Assembly: GCA_945901065.1 (NCBI GenBank)
Contig: CAMDKI010000008.1
Coordinates: 1-64,000 of the forward strand
From: Chitinophaga pinensis
GTDB lineage: Bacteria; Bacteroidota; Bacteroidia; Chitinophagales; CAIOSU01
Length of the DNA stretch: 64,000 nt
Direction of reading: 5' to 3'
Shown here: one piece after another, positions 34,741-43,258 of the stretch
Layout of the letters: every line of letters starts with the position of its first letter
How positions within the stretch are numbered: the first letter of the stretch is position 1
Notes under the pieces: generated by a model
What the model was told of the DNA's origin: nothing
The model's database searches: none
What the model saw: the letters and a program-made list of their open reading frames with translations, nothing else
Made by a program: the position numbers and the translations under genes

Positions 34741-36591
34741 ATGGATATTTTTAAGAACCGGCGGTTTATTATATTGGGCATATTTGCGTCCTTTTTTGTC
34801 GTGTTTGCCCTCCATCTTTTCTATATCCAAATTATAGACGACAGCTATGAGGCATTGGCTAACCAAAACGTAATACGCAACGTAACAGTGTACCCAAACC
34901 GCGGACTGATATACGACCGCAACGGTATGCTGATAGTTGAAAATGATGCAACTTACGAGATTTTCGTTATCCCGAAACAGGTAAAGGATATTGATACCGC
35001 GCTTTTTTGCCAGCTACTGGCCATTGAGCCGCAATACTTTATCGATCAAATGACCAAAGCGAAGAATTACTCTCGCTACGTACCCTCGTCGTTTCTCAAA
35101 AACCTTTCCGTTGAGCAGTATGCTTCGTTTCAGGAGCACTTGTATATGTTTCCAGGTTTTTATGGCGATATAAGGCTGGTGCGTAAATATCCCCAACACT
35201 CGGCAGCCCATGTATTGGGTTACACTGGCGAGATAAGCCAAAAAAAGCTTGATGCCCAAAGCTATTATAAATCGGGCGACTATATAGGCATTAGCGGCCT
35301 AGAAGCTACTTACGAGCCCTTTTTAAGAGGCCACAAAGGCAGTAAGCTAATACTGGTAGATAAGTTTAATAGAGAGCAGGGTTCTTTTAAGGATGGCATA
35401 TATGATACCGCAGCCATTTCGGGGCACAACCTCACTGTTACGCTTGATATTGAACTGCAAGTATATGCTGAGCAGCTTATGCAAAACAAGCGTGGCTGTG
35501 TAGTAGCCATTGAGCCCTCTACGGGCGAAATATTGGTTATGGTAAGCGCACCCAGTTACGACCCAAACCTACTAACAGGCAGGCAGCGGGGCAACAACTA
35601 TGTAATGTTGCAAAAAGATACGCTAAAACCATTGTTTAACCGGGCAATTTCTGGAGGTTCTTATCCTCCCGGGTCAACGTTTAAGTCCATAATGGCATTA
35701 ATGGGCCTACAAGAGGGCACCTTACAGCCATACGATGTGTACCCATGCTTTGGTGGCTTCAGGTTAGGCTCGCATACGGTGGGTTGCCATGACCACGTGC
35801 AATTAACAGATCTTTCGTCGGCAATACAACACTCTTGCAATGCCTATTTTTGCTACGTATTCAAAAACATAATTGATCAAAGTAAATTCGCAACCTCAGA
35901 TGAGGCCCTTGCTAAATGGGATAGCTACCTATACAGCTTTGGCCTAGGCAATAAATTGGGTGTAGATATACCTGGCGAAAACTCAGGGCATGTGCCTACA
36001 CCAAAGTACTACAATAACATTTATCAAAAGGGTCATTGGAAATCATCAACCATTATCTCTTTGGCTATAGGGCAGGGTGAGCTGGGTATTACGCCACTGC
36101 AAATGGCCAATATGACCTGCGCAATTGCTAATAGGGGCTATTATTTTACGCCGCACTTTGTAAAATTTATTGAAAACGACACCACAAATTTCGTAAAACA
36201 CTATTCTGGCAAAAATAAAACCAAGGTAGAGCAACGCTATTTTGACGAAGTAGTTGAAGGGCTATACCAAACCGTGCAAGCGGGTACAGGCCGAATTGCC
36301 CAAATTGAAGGCTATGAAGTTTGTGGCAAAACAGGAACCGTTGAAAACCCTCACGGAAAAGACCACTCTGCTTTTATAACCTTTGCGCCAAAAGTAAACC
36401 CGCGCATTGTGGTACTTGCTTTTGTAGAAAACTCAGGTTTTGGGGCCACTTATGCCGCACCAATAGCCAGCTTGGTAATGGAAAAATACTTAAACGATAC
36501 CATTGCAGCCAATAGGCTGTTCCTAGAAAAACGCATGATAGAAACCGATCTGATTCATCCTAAAGTAATAAGCAGCAATGAGGCGCCGTAG
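34741..36591 (+). CDS. mrdA: Penicillin-binding protein 2
   Basis: This 616-residue class B PBP is the transpeptidase of lateral wall growth. It has one N-terminal membrane span (about 8-28), a dimerisation/pedestal domain with YPNRGLIYDRNG near 51-62, and the transpeptidase domain: SxxK in PPGSTFKSI near 310-318, SxN in HSCNAYF near 364-370, and KTG in VCGKTGTVENP near 527-537. It overlaps rodA by 14 bases, as expected for the PBP2-RodA synthase pair. Confidence 0.96.
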   Translation: MDIFKNRRFIILGIFASFFVVFALHLFYIQIIDDSYEALANQNVIRNVTVYPNRGLIYDRNGMLIVENDATYEIFVIPKQVKDIDTALFCQLLAIEPQYFIDQMTKAKNYSRYVPSSFLKNLSVEQYASFQEHLYMFPGFYGDIRLVRKYPQHSAAHVLGYTGEISQKKLDAQSYYKSGDYIGISGLEATYEPFLRGHKGSKLILVDKFNREQGSFKDGIYDTAAISGHNLTVTLDIELQVYAEQLMQNKRGCVVAIEPSTGEILVMVSAPSYDPNLLTGRQRGNNYVMLQKDTLKPLFNRAISGGSYPPGSTFKSIMALMGLQEGTLQPYDVYPCFGGFRLGSHTVGCHDHVQLTDLSSAIQHSCNAYFCYVFKNIIDQSKFATSDEALAKWDSYLYSFGLGNKLGVDIPGENSGHVPTPKYYNNIYQKGHWKSSTIISLAIGQGELGITPLQMANMTCAIANRGYYFTPHFVKFIENDTTNFVKHYSGKNKTKVEQRYFDEVVEGLYQTVQAGTGRIAQIEGYEVCGKTGTVENPHGKDHSAFITFAPKVNPRIVVLAFVENSGFGATYAAPIASLVMEKYLNDTIAANRLFLEKRMIETDLIHPKVISSNEAP

Positions 36592-37837
36592 CTTATGGGC
36601 AGATATGGATTGGTTGAGCGTATTGCTCTATGCACTGCTGGTTTCAGTTGGTTGGATATCGATATATGCTGCCGATTTTGACGGTCTGCGCACCGGAATG
36701 TTCGACTTAAGCACCAGCCACGGCAAGCAGATACTTTGGGTAACTGTAGCGCTGGTTTTAGCAATTCTTATTGTCATCATCGACAACAAATTCTACACCA
36801 CGTTTGCCTACCTCATTTACGGGCTAGTTATGGTCATGCTCGTCATGATTTTCTTTATCGGGTCTGAAGTAAAGGGCAATAAATCGTGGTTTGTGCTGGG
36901 GGGGTTCTCTATTCAGCCCTCCGAGTTTGCTAAGTTTGCCACGGCCTTGGCGGTGGCAAAATACCTCAGTTCGCAGGGTGCGAACATGAAATATTGGAGC
37001 ACGCGTTTTATTGTAGGGGCCATTATTTTGCTACCCATGATGTTGATACTTTACCAAGGCGATGCTGGCTCTGCTTTGGTGTTTTTATCTTTTGTGCTGG
37101 TGCTGTACCGCGAAGGCCTGTCGTCGTGGGTGTTGGTAGGCGGGGGGTTGTTTGTTGCCCTATCGCTGCTTTCCTTAGCGATCGATGAAAAGCTATACCT
37201 GGTAGTAGGCATAGTGCTTGTAACGACCGTTATTATTTATTTACTGCGAAAACACATACGCATTGCGATGCTGGTTGGGGCTATCGCAGTTAGCAGCATT
37301 GGATACATTTATGCTGTAAGCTATTTCTTTGGCAAGCTTAAACCGCACCAAAAAGACCGTATTGAGGTAGTGCTTGGCAAACTTGAAGATAAAAAAGGAG
37401 CCGGCTACAACCTCGATCAATCAAAAATTGCCATCGGTTCAGGCGGGTTTAGTGGTAAGGGGTTTCTTAATGGTACCCAAACCAAAGGCAACTTTGTGCC
37501 GGAGCAAACCACCGACTTTATATTCTGCACTGTTGGCGAAGAGCATGGCTTTATTGGCACCATGATAGTATTAGGGCTTTTTATGGCCCTATTGGCGCGC
37601 ATTATTTACATAAGCGAACGGCAGCGTAGCAAATTTACGCGCTTATACGGATATGGAGTAGCCAGCATTCTATTCTTTCACATTATCATCAACATCGGCA
37701 TGACCATTGGCTTAGTGCCCGTTATTGGCATACCACTGCCATTCTTGAGCTATGGTGGTTCGTCCATACTATCCTTTACCATCCTGCTCTTTATATTGCT
37801 TAAATTAGATAGCGATAGGTTGGCGGTATTGCGATAG
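36578..37837 (+). CDS. rodA: SEDS glycosyltransferase RodA
   Basis: This 419-residue protein has about ten membrane spans and polymerises lipid II into glycan strands with PBP2. Marks of the SEDS family are GGFSIQPSEFAKFATALAVA near 109-128, a large extracytoplasmic loop ending in PEQTTDFIFCTVGEEHG near 307-323, and the C-terminal IPLPFLSYGGSSILSF near 385-400. The ATG lies within the end of mrdA, indicating coupled translation. Confidence 0.96.
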   Translation: MRRRSLWADMDWLSVLLYALLVSVGWISIYAADFDGLRTGMFDLSTSHGKQILWVTVALVLAILIVIIDNKFYTTFAYLIYGLVMVMLVMIFFIGSEVKGNKSWFVLGGFSIQPSEFAKFATALAVAKYLSSQGANMKYWSTRFIVGAIILLPMMLILYQGDAGSALVFLSFVLVLYREGLSSWVLVGGGLFVALSLLSLAIDEKLYLVVGIVLVTTVIIYLLRKHIRIAMLVGAIAVSSIGYIYAVSYFFGKLKPHQKDRIEVVLGKLEDKKGAGYNLDQSKIAIGSGGFSGKGFLNGTQTKGNFVPEQTTDFIFCTVGEEHGFIGTMIVLGLFMALLARIIYISERQRSKFTRLYGYGVASILFFHIIINIGMTIGLVPVIGIPLPFLSYGGSSILSFTILLFILLKLDSDRLAVLR

Positions 37838-37884
37838 GGATAGACAGGCATTTAAAGCAGCCCTTATCTATTACATTTGTAAGT

Positions 37885-38375
37885 ATGGTTCATGATAATA
37901 TACTAGAGCTTCCCACCAACCCGTTGCAAAACCCTCTTTATCTCCATACAAGTTGGGAATTGGCTTTGGTACTGTAAATGCTGTAATTTGGATATTGTCT
38001 TTTGCTTTTCTTCGCGAAAGGCTGCCCCAAGGCACCAACCTCTTTACTGGGTTAATTATTCTATCCCCTGTTTTGGGGTTAGTGGGTATGGTCGCCATCT
38101 GTTTCATTGGCGATAGTACCAAGCTATTTTGGAATATTTTTAAAACAGGCTTCACTTACTTCGAATTGTCCATTGCCATAGGGTTTGTGGCAATCTTTGT
38201 ATCAACCTTTTATAAAGCCCAATCTTTACCTAATGAGATACTATTGATGCCTGTTTACCTCCAAATCCTAATAATTCCGATACTAATAATCGCTTCAATC
38301 ATTTGGCTCATACCAGGCCACCTAGTTTTCTATCTACAATTTATTAGGGACTACAAGGAGAAAATGTTTAAATAG
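37885..38375 (+). pseudogene. Conserved-looking membrane protein gene, probably frameshifted near its 5' end
   Basis: I do not recognise a family. A frame opening at ATG 37885 encodes MVHDNILELPTNPLQNPL, continues to TSWE (to 37959), then stops at 37977. The other frame, open to 38375, has no ATG or GTG near its left end; from 37959 it reads IGFGTVNAVIW and carries about four hydrophobic spans (VIWILSFAFL, LIILSPVLGLVGMVAICFIG, IGFVAIFVSTFY, ILIIPILIIASIIWLI). A -1 shift between 37951 and 37962 would join them into one protein of about 160 residues. Alternatively a TTG at 37953 starts a 140-residue protein. The gene is + strand after rodA and ends 1 base before the end of convergent glnS. Confidence 0.55.
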
Positions 38376-38376
38376 C

Positions 38377-40035
38377 TTAATTGCTAGTCTTGGCCCAAGT
38401 ATCCTTAAGTGTAACCGTACGGTTGAATACCAAATGCTTACCGCTAGAATCTTTATCTAAGGCAAAATAGCCCTTGCGCATAAACTGGTACCTATCGGTG
38501 GCTTTATCATCCAGCAAAGCAGGTTCGGCCAGTGCATTTTCTATTACGTGCAAGCTATCGGGGTTCAATAAGGTTCTAAAATCTTCGTCCGATGCGCCTA
38601 CGTTCTCAATATTAAATAGACGGTCGTACTCACGAATGGTCACTGGCACAGCATGGGAAGCACTTACGCAGTGCAACGTGCCTTGCGCTTTGATGCCACT
38701 AGTATCTTCGCCGCTTCGGCTCTCGGGCACATAGGTGCAGTGCACTTCGGTTATGTTGCCTTGCTCGTCCTTTAATACCGATTCGCCTTTGATTATGTAG
38801 CCAGCCTTCAAGCGCACATAATTGCCCACGCTCAACCTAAAGAATTTTTTAGGTGGGTCTTCCATAAAATCGTCCTGCTCAATGTATAGCTCGCCACTAA
38901 AAGGCACCAGGCGTGTACCTGCCGATTCGTCTTCGGGGTTGTTCTCGCTTTCAATCATATCCACCTTACCCGCTGGCCAGTTGGTTATCAATACCTTCAA
39001 CGGATTGAACACCACCATACGGCGCAAGGCGGTCTTGTTCAAATCTTCACGAATACAGAATTCCAACAACGATACATCAATCAAGTTTTCGCGTTGCGCC
39101 ACACCAATTTTATCTGCAAACATGCGAATGGATGCTGGGGTATAGCCTCGCCTGCGCAGACCAGAAATGGTAGGCATACGCGGGTCGTCCCAGCCAGTTA
39201 CGTGCTTTTCGTTTACCAGTTGTAGCAACTTGCGCTTGCTCATAACTGTATAGGTAAGGTTTAGACGTGCAAACTCATATTGGGTTGTTGGAAACAAAGC
39301 AAGTTGCTCAATAAACCAATTGTACAAAGGCCTATGGCTGCTAAACTCTAAGGTGCAGATAGAATGGGTTATGTGCTCAATGGCATCGCTTTGCCCGTGG
39401 GCAAAATCGTACATGGGGTATATGCACCATTTATCGCCAGTGCGGTGGTGATGCGCAAACTTAATACGGTACATCAGCGGGTCGCGTAGTTGCATGTTCG
39501 GCGACGCCATATCCACCTTCGCACGTAGCGTGCGACTACCTTCTTTAAACTCGCCATGTTTCATGCGCTCAAAAAGATCCAGGTTTTCCTCAACGCTGCG
39601 GCTGCGGCATGGGCTGTTGGTGCCGGGTTCGGTTGGGGTACCCTTCATGGCAGCTATCTCTTCGGGGCTGGCATCCTCTACGTAGGCCAAGCCTTTCTTA
39701 ATCAACTCAACAGCAAAGGCATATAGTTGGTCAAAATAGTCGCTAGCATAAAACTCTTCAGTCCATTCAAAACCCAACCATTTAATGTCGTTTTTAATGC
39801 TCTCTACATACTCGGTATCCTCGGTTACGGGGTTGGTATCGTCAAAGCGTAAGTTGGTTTTGCCATTATAGCGCTTAGCCAAACCAAAGTTGAGGCAAAT
39901 GGACTTAGCGTGCCCAATGTGCAGGTAGCCGTTAGGCTCCGGCGGAAAACGGGTGAGCACTGTTTGGTGCTTGCCCGATGCTAGGTCTTTGGCAACAATC
40001 TCTTCTAAAAAATTAAGTGGTTTGGCCTCTTCCAT
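38377..40035 (-). CDS. glnS: Glutaminyl-tRNA synthetase
   Basis: This 552-residue class I synthetase charges tRNA-Gln. [20 protein letters not shown] at 29-48 contains HIGH, and [12 protein letters not shown] near 262-273 is the KMSKS-type loop. [13 protein letters not shown] near 61-73 and [20 protein letters not shown] near 212-231 match the acceptor-binding and Gln-specific regions. A C-terminal beta-barrel anticodon domain follows from about 340. The gene stands alone on the minus strand. Confidence 0.97.
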   Translation of the reverse strand: MEEAKPLNFLEEIVAKDLASGKHQTVLTRFPPEPNGYLHIGHAKSICLNFGLAKRYNGKTNLRFDDTNPVTEDTEYVESIKNDIKWLGFEWTEEFYASDYFDQLYAFAVELIKKGLAYVEDASPEEIAAMKGTPTEPGTNSPCRSRSVEENLDLFERMKHGEFKEGSRTLRAKVDMASPNMQLRDPLMYRIKFAHHHRTGDKWCIYPMYDFAHGQSDAIEHITHSICTLEFSSHRPLYNWFIEQLALFPTTQYEFARLNLTYTVMSKRKLLQLVNEKHVTGWDDPRMPTISGLRRRGYTPASIRMFADKIGVAQRENLIDVSLLEFCIREDLNKTALRRMVVFNPLKVLITNWPAGKVDMIESENNPEDESAGTRLVPFSGELYIEQDDFMEDPPKKFFRLSVGNYVRLKAGYIIKGESVLKDEQGNITEVHCTYVPESRSGEDTSGIKAQGTLHCVSASHAVPVTIREYDRLFNIENVGASDEDFRTLLNPDSLHVIENALAEPALLDDKATDRYQFMRKGYFALDKDSSGKHLVFNRTVTLKDTWAKTSN

Positions 40036-40057
40036 GTTACAATACGTTGTAGTGCTG

Positions 40058-40065
40058 CAAAGTTA
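40058..40065 (-). promoter_or_regulatory. Candidate -7 box for glnS
   Basis: The minus strand reads TAACTTTG, an exact TAnnTTTG match, 23 bases before the glnS ATG. No TTG was found at standard spacing. Confidence 0.4.
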
Positions 40066-40188
40066 ACACAAAACCCGTGTTGCACCGTATCGAACTTTGG
40101 GAATGGTATTTTTTGTTAAATCTTGAAAGTAAAAATGAACTAGCCTAAGCAGATTTTTCGTTAACTTAGTTCAACACAATATTATCAC

Positions 40189-40434
40189 ATGTCTATTCAA
40201 GAAATTAAGGAACAGCTTCATCTACTAGTTGATGATTCTGAGAATTCGGAATTGTTGGAACGAATAATTAAGATAATGAAGATGGAAGATAGCGGCCGCC
40301 ATACGCTAGATGGGTTAACCCTAAAGCAAAGGGAGCGATTGGAAAAGTCAGTAGAGCAAAGTATGTACCCCGAGCAATGCATCCCACATAGCCTAGTAAA
40401 AGAAGAAGCTGCCAAATGGGGGAAATCGAAATAA
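40189..40434 (+). CDS. Putative type II antitoxin
   Basis: This 81-residue protein is acidic and helical. Its N-terminal part (SIQEIKEQLHLLVDDSENSE) and its C-terminal segment GLTLKQRERLEKSVEQSMYPEQCIPHSLVKEE resemble small Bacteroidota antitoxins, where the last part (RxxLEKGLxxxxxGxxxPHxEV) wraps the toxin. It precedes, and overlaps by 19 bases, a ParE/RelE-like toxin gene, the usual antitoxin-first order. No clear DNA-binding helix-turn-helix or ribbon is seen. It should neutralise the toxin and may repress the operon. Confidence 0.75.
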   Translation: MSIQEIKEQLHLLVDDSENSELLERIIKIMKMEDSGRHTLDGLTLKQRERLEKSVEQSMYPEQCIPHSLVKEEAAKWGKSK

Positions 40435-40724
40435 TTTGGTCTCCCGAAGCAAGAGCGAGGTTTGAAGAGATTTATAACTATCTATGGGAAAAATGGTCTT
40501 TGAGGGTTGCTAATAACTTTAAAGAAGAAACTTTATCCCAGGTCGATTTGCTAGCATTGTATCCCTATATGGGTATTCCTATTGAATATAGGCTTGATTT
40601 ATACAAGCGGCTATTAACCTCTCATAATTATCTTTATTACCTAATTCATGATGGCAGGATTATAATAATTGATATTATTGATACCCGCCAAGAGCCTGCT
40701 ACCAGTGATAAAGAAGATGAATGA
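40416..40724 (+). CDS. ParE/RelE-family toxin
   Basis: This 102-residue protein has the ParE/RelE fold pattern: EIIWSPEARARFEEIYNYLW at 5-24 (first strand plus helices), FKEETLSQVDLLALYPYMG near 37-55, and the C-terminal strands YLYYLIHDGRIIIIDIIDTR near 73-92. The family includes mRNA interferases (RelE) and gyrase poisons (ParE); which one cannot be told. The overlap with the antitoxin gene upstream (19 bases) and a third gene downstream (8 bases) makes this a three-gene unit. Confidence 0.85.
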   Translation: MGEIEIIWSPEARARFEEIYNYLWEKWSLRVANNFKEETLSQVDLLALYPYMGIPIEYRLDLYKRLLTSHNYLYYLIHDGRIIIIDIIDTRQEPATSDKEDE

Positions 40725-40905
40725 AAACCCCGCATCAGTATCTTCAAAAGAAGAGTTAACGGAACGCTTAATTTATGGTTTGGAGCGAATAAAAAATGGC
40801 AAAACGTTAACCCTTGAAGAGGTTGTAGCGTTCATCCAGAAACTCAAAACCAGTACCTCTCGCCAAGCCGATGACACCAACCCTATCCCCCTTCACAACT
40901 CTTAA
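40717..40905 (+). CDS. Small protein with antitoxin-like helix, third gene of the TA locus
   Basis: The ATG at 40717-40719 lies 8 bases inside the toxin end and gives a 62-residue protein. A longer frame starting at 40669 is possible but would be deeply nested in the toxin gene. The core EELTERLIYGLERIKNGK and TLTLEEVVAFIQKL repeat the pattern (R-LxxGLxxIxxGKxxxxEEV) seen at the C-terminus of the first antitoxin. It could be a second antitoxin, a split antitoxin fragment, or a chaperone-like partner. The tail is polar and unstructured. I know of no assigned function. Confidence 0.55.
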   Translation: MNENPASVSSKEELTERLIYGLERIKNGKTLTLEEVVAFIQKLKTSTSRQADDTNPIPLHNS

Positions 40906-40936
40906 CGCTTTATTCACCTAGTGCCCCATAAAATAA

Positions 40937-40966
40937 TTGGCTAAAACCGCTAAAAGGTTAACTTTG
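40937..40966 (+). promoter_or_regulatory. icd promoter (Bacteroidota type)
   Basis: TTG at 40937-40939 and TAACTTTG at 40959-40966 are separated by exactly 19 bases, an ideal -33/-7 pair for the phylum's primary sigma factor. Transcription should start near 40973, giving a leader of about 50 bases before the icd ATG. Confidence 0.75.
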
Positions 40967-41022
40967 TGTAGTTTCGGCTGTTTCGAAACAGATTGATAAT
41001 GAACCCCACTAAATAGCTTTAT

Positions 41023-42267
41023 ATGAGCGGACAAAAAATCACCATCTCGAATGGTAAACTAACAGTACCCAATAACCCCATTATTCCTTTTATCGAAGGT
41101 GACGGAACCGGACCAGATATCTGGGCATCATCGGTGCGCGTGCTAGATGCGGCTGTGGAAAAAGCCTATGGCGGCACCCGCAAAATTGAATGGAAAGAAG
41201 TATTGGCCGGCGAAAAAGCCTTTAACCAAACCAACAACTGGCTTCCGCAAGAAACCTTGGACATTATCAACGAATACCTAGTGGCCATTAAAGGCCCTTT
41301 GACCACTCCAGTAGGTGGTGGTATCCGTTCATTGAACGTGGCCCTGCGCCAGCAACTTGACCTTTACGCTTGCGTGCGCCCCGTGCGTTGGTTTAAAGGC
41401 GTGCCTAGCCCGGTTAAAGAGCCTTGGTTGGTGGATATGGTTATCTATCGCGAAAACACCGAGGATATTTACGCCGGTATCGAGTTTCAAGAAGGAACTG
41501 CCGATGCTGCTAAGTTTGCCGACTTTTTGAAAACTAACTTCCCTGATCGTTTCAAGAAAGTACGTTTCCCTGAAACTTCTGCCTACGGTATTAAGCCAGT
41601 ATCAAAAGACGGCACCGATAGGTTGGTGCGCGCTGCGTTGGATTATGCTTTCGAGCAAAAGAAACCTTCACTTACTTTGGTACACAAGGGCAACATCATG
41701 AAATTTACCGAAGGCGCTTTCCGCGACTGGGGTTATGAAGTGGCCAAAACCGAATTCAACGGTATTGAATTGGATGGTGGCCCTTGGTTGACTGCTGAGC
41801 GCGACGGCCACAAAATCATTGTAAAAGACGTAATTGCGGATGCTTTCTTGCAACAAATATTGCTTCGCCCAGCCGAGTATAGCGTTATTGCTACCTTAAA
41901 CCTTAATGGCGACTATGTGAGCGATGCTTTGGCTGCTGCTGTGGGCGGTATCGGTATTGCACCGGGTGCCAACATAAACTACCTTACTGGCCACGCCATT
42001 TTTGAAGCTACCCACGGCACTGCGCCCAAGTATGCTGGCTTAGACAAAGTAAACCCTTCTTCTGTTATCCTTTCTGGCGTAATGATGCTTGAGTACATGG
42101 GTTGGCAAGAAGCGGCTGACATGATTGTAGCTGGTATTGAAAGTGCCATACATGGCAAGCGTGTAACCTACGATTTTGCCCGCCTAATGGAAGGTGCTAC
42201 TGAGTTGAAATGCTCTGAGTTTGGTACCGAAATCATTAAGCACATGGTACCCGTTGCCGCTGTGTAA
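41023..42267 (+). CDS. icd: NADP-dependent isocitrate dehydrogenase (E. coli-like type)
   Basis: This 414-residue TCA-cycle enzyme oxidatively decarboxylates isocitrate to 2-oxoglutarate. [11 protein letters not shown] at 24-34, the substrate loop [13 protein letters not shown] at 98-110 (Ser103 is the counterpart of the E. coli phosphorylation site Ser113), and [14 protein letters not shown] near 146-159 are clear. NADP preference is shown by the HGTAPKYAG Lys-Tyr pair near 335-343 and by [13 protein letters not shown] near 381-393. It is a single gene with its own promoter and terminator. Confidence 0.96.
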   Translation: MSGQKITISNGKLTVPNNPIIPFIEGDGTGPDIWASSVRVLDAAVEKAYGGTRKIEWKEVLAGEKAFNQTNNWLPQETLDIINEYLVAIKGPLTTPVGGGIRSLNVALRQQLDLYACVRPVRWFKGVPSPVKEPWLVDMVIYRENTEDIYAGIEFQEGTADAAKFADFLKTNFPDRFKKVRFPETSAYGIKPVSKDGTDRLVRAALDYAFEQKKPSLTLVHKGNIMKFTEGAFRDWGYEVAKTEFNGIELDGGPWLTAERDGHKIIVKDVIADAFLQQILLRPAEYSVIATLNLNGDYVSDALAAAVGGIGIAPGANINYLTGHAIFEATHGTAPKYAGLDKVNPSSVILSGVMMLEYMGWQEAADMIVAGIESAIHGKRVTYDFARLMEGATELKCSEFGTEIIKHMVPVAAV

Positions 42268-42293
42268 TTGAAGTAACCTTATCGTAGTTATTG

Positions 42294-42330
42294 AAATAGG
42301 CCCTGCTTGATGTGGGGCCTATTTTGTTTT
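42294..42330 (+). terminator. Rho-independent terminator after icd
   Basis: A perfect 10-bp stem, AAATAGGCCC (42294-42303) with GGGCCTATTT (42315-42324), closes an 11-base loop and is followed by a T-rich run to 42330. It lies 26 bases past the icd stop. Confidence 0.85.
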
Positions 42331-42398
42331 AGTGGATTTATACCTGCAACACGTGTATTTTAACTGCAAGCTAAATTTAATTCGAAACCCGCAACCAA

Positions 42399-42426
42399 TG
42401 TCATACTGAACGGAGTCGAAGTATAT
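42399..42426. repeat. REP-like dispersed element (TGTCATACTGAACGGAGTCG type)
   Basis: The segment contains GTCATACTGAACGGAGTCGA followed by AGTATA. It closely resembles the TCATxCTGAgCGgAGTCGAAG element that I recall as dispersed in many copies in Bacteroidota intergenic DNA. It lies between the icd terminator and the end of the ComF gene. Only one copy is in this window, so repetition in the genome is inferred. Confidence 0.5.
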
Positions 42427-42444
42427 AACTCGTAAGTGGCTTTA

Positions 42445-43170
42445 TCATTCTGCCACGGCGATGGTGGCAATGCTTACCCTTACGCCAGGTATTTGCAGCA
42501 GCTTTTGCGCACAAGCCTCCAGCGTAGCACCGGTGGTTACTACATCGTCAACGAGCAATATATGCTGGCCTTGGTATTTTTTAGGGCTATTAAGGGCGAA
42601 TACATCCTTTACGTTAAGCCAGCGCTCCTCTCGGGTCTTTTTGGTTTGTGTTTGGGTATTTGTGGCGCGCTGCAATAGATTGCTACTAGTTTCAATGCCC
42701 ATTTCGGCAGCTATACCTTGGGCAAAGCAGGCGCTTTGGTTGTAGCCGCGCTTCAGCTTCTTGCGCCAGTGCAGTGGCACCGGCACCACCAAGGCCACAT
42801 CGCTAAAGGCTTCAGCATGCTTTAAATGCTTGCCCATGATCTCGCCCAAATACACGCCTACATCGTCGCGTTGGTTATACTTTAGTTGATGCACCAGTTG
42901 CTGTACCTTGTTGCCTTTTTGAAAGTGAAGCAATGCCGTGGCCGCATGCACCTCAACCCTACCCCAAAAACGCTTGACTATTACATTATCGTCTTGCAAA
43001 TGAAAATCGGTAAACGGCATATCGTGCAGGCAGGTAAGGCATAGTATGCACTCACCTTTTACTAAGTGATTGCCACAGCCGCAACAGGTATTCGGGAAAA
43101 ACAGTCCCCAAAAGTCGGCCAGGTAGTTACTTACCACATGCCTAATCGAAGTATTGCGCAATACCTTCAT
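42445..43170 (-). CDS. ComF-family phosphoribosyltransferase-like protein
   Basis: This 241-residue protein has an N-terminal zinc-binding segment (NTCCGCGNHLVKGE then ILCLTC, near 27-48) and a C-terminal PRTase motif HILLVDDVVTTGATLEACAQ near 203-222. This is the ComF/GntX layout. ComF helps handle single-stranded DNA in natural transformation in some species. In others the role is unclear, so competence should not be assumed. It stands alone on the minus strand, after the terminator of the SprB-repeat gene. Confidence 0.9.
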   Translation of the reverse strand: MKVLRNTSIRHVVSNYLADFWGLFFPNTCCGCGNHLVKGECILCLTCLHDMPFTDFHLQDDNVIVKRFWGRVEVHAATALLHFQKGNKVQQLVHQLKYNQRDDVGVYLGEIMGKHLKHAEAFSDVALVVPVPLHWRKKLKRGYNQSACFAQGIAAEMGIETSSNLLQRATNTQTQTKKTREERWLNVKDVFALNSPKKYQGQHILLVDDVVTTGATLEACAQKLLQIPGVRVSIATIAVAE

Positions 43171-43199
43171 TTATATAAAAGTAATGATACTAGCGGATA

Positions 43200-43236
43200 A
43201 AAATAAAACGGCCCTGCTTTTTCAAGCAAGGCCGTT
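43200..43236 (-). terminator. Terminator after the SprB-repeat gene
   Basis: On the minus strand AACGGCC-TTGCTT pairs with AAGCA-GGGCCGTT (43207-43236, one mismatch), followed by TTTTATTTTTATCC. It separates the SprB-repeat gene from the ComF gene. Confidence 0.8.
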
Positions 43237-43258
43237 ATTAATATCATACTAAACCCGC

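Noticed and set aside
37951-37962. Programmed -1 ribosomal frameshift
   Set aside because: No X-XXY-YYZ slippery site in the zero frame and no strong downstream hairpin were seen; mutation or sequence error is simpler.
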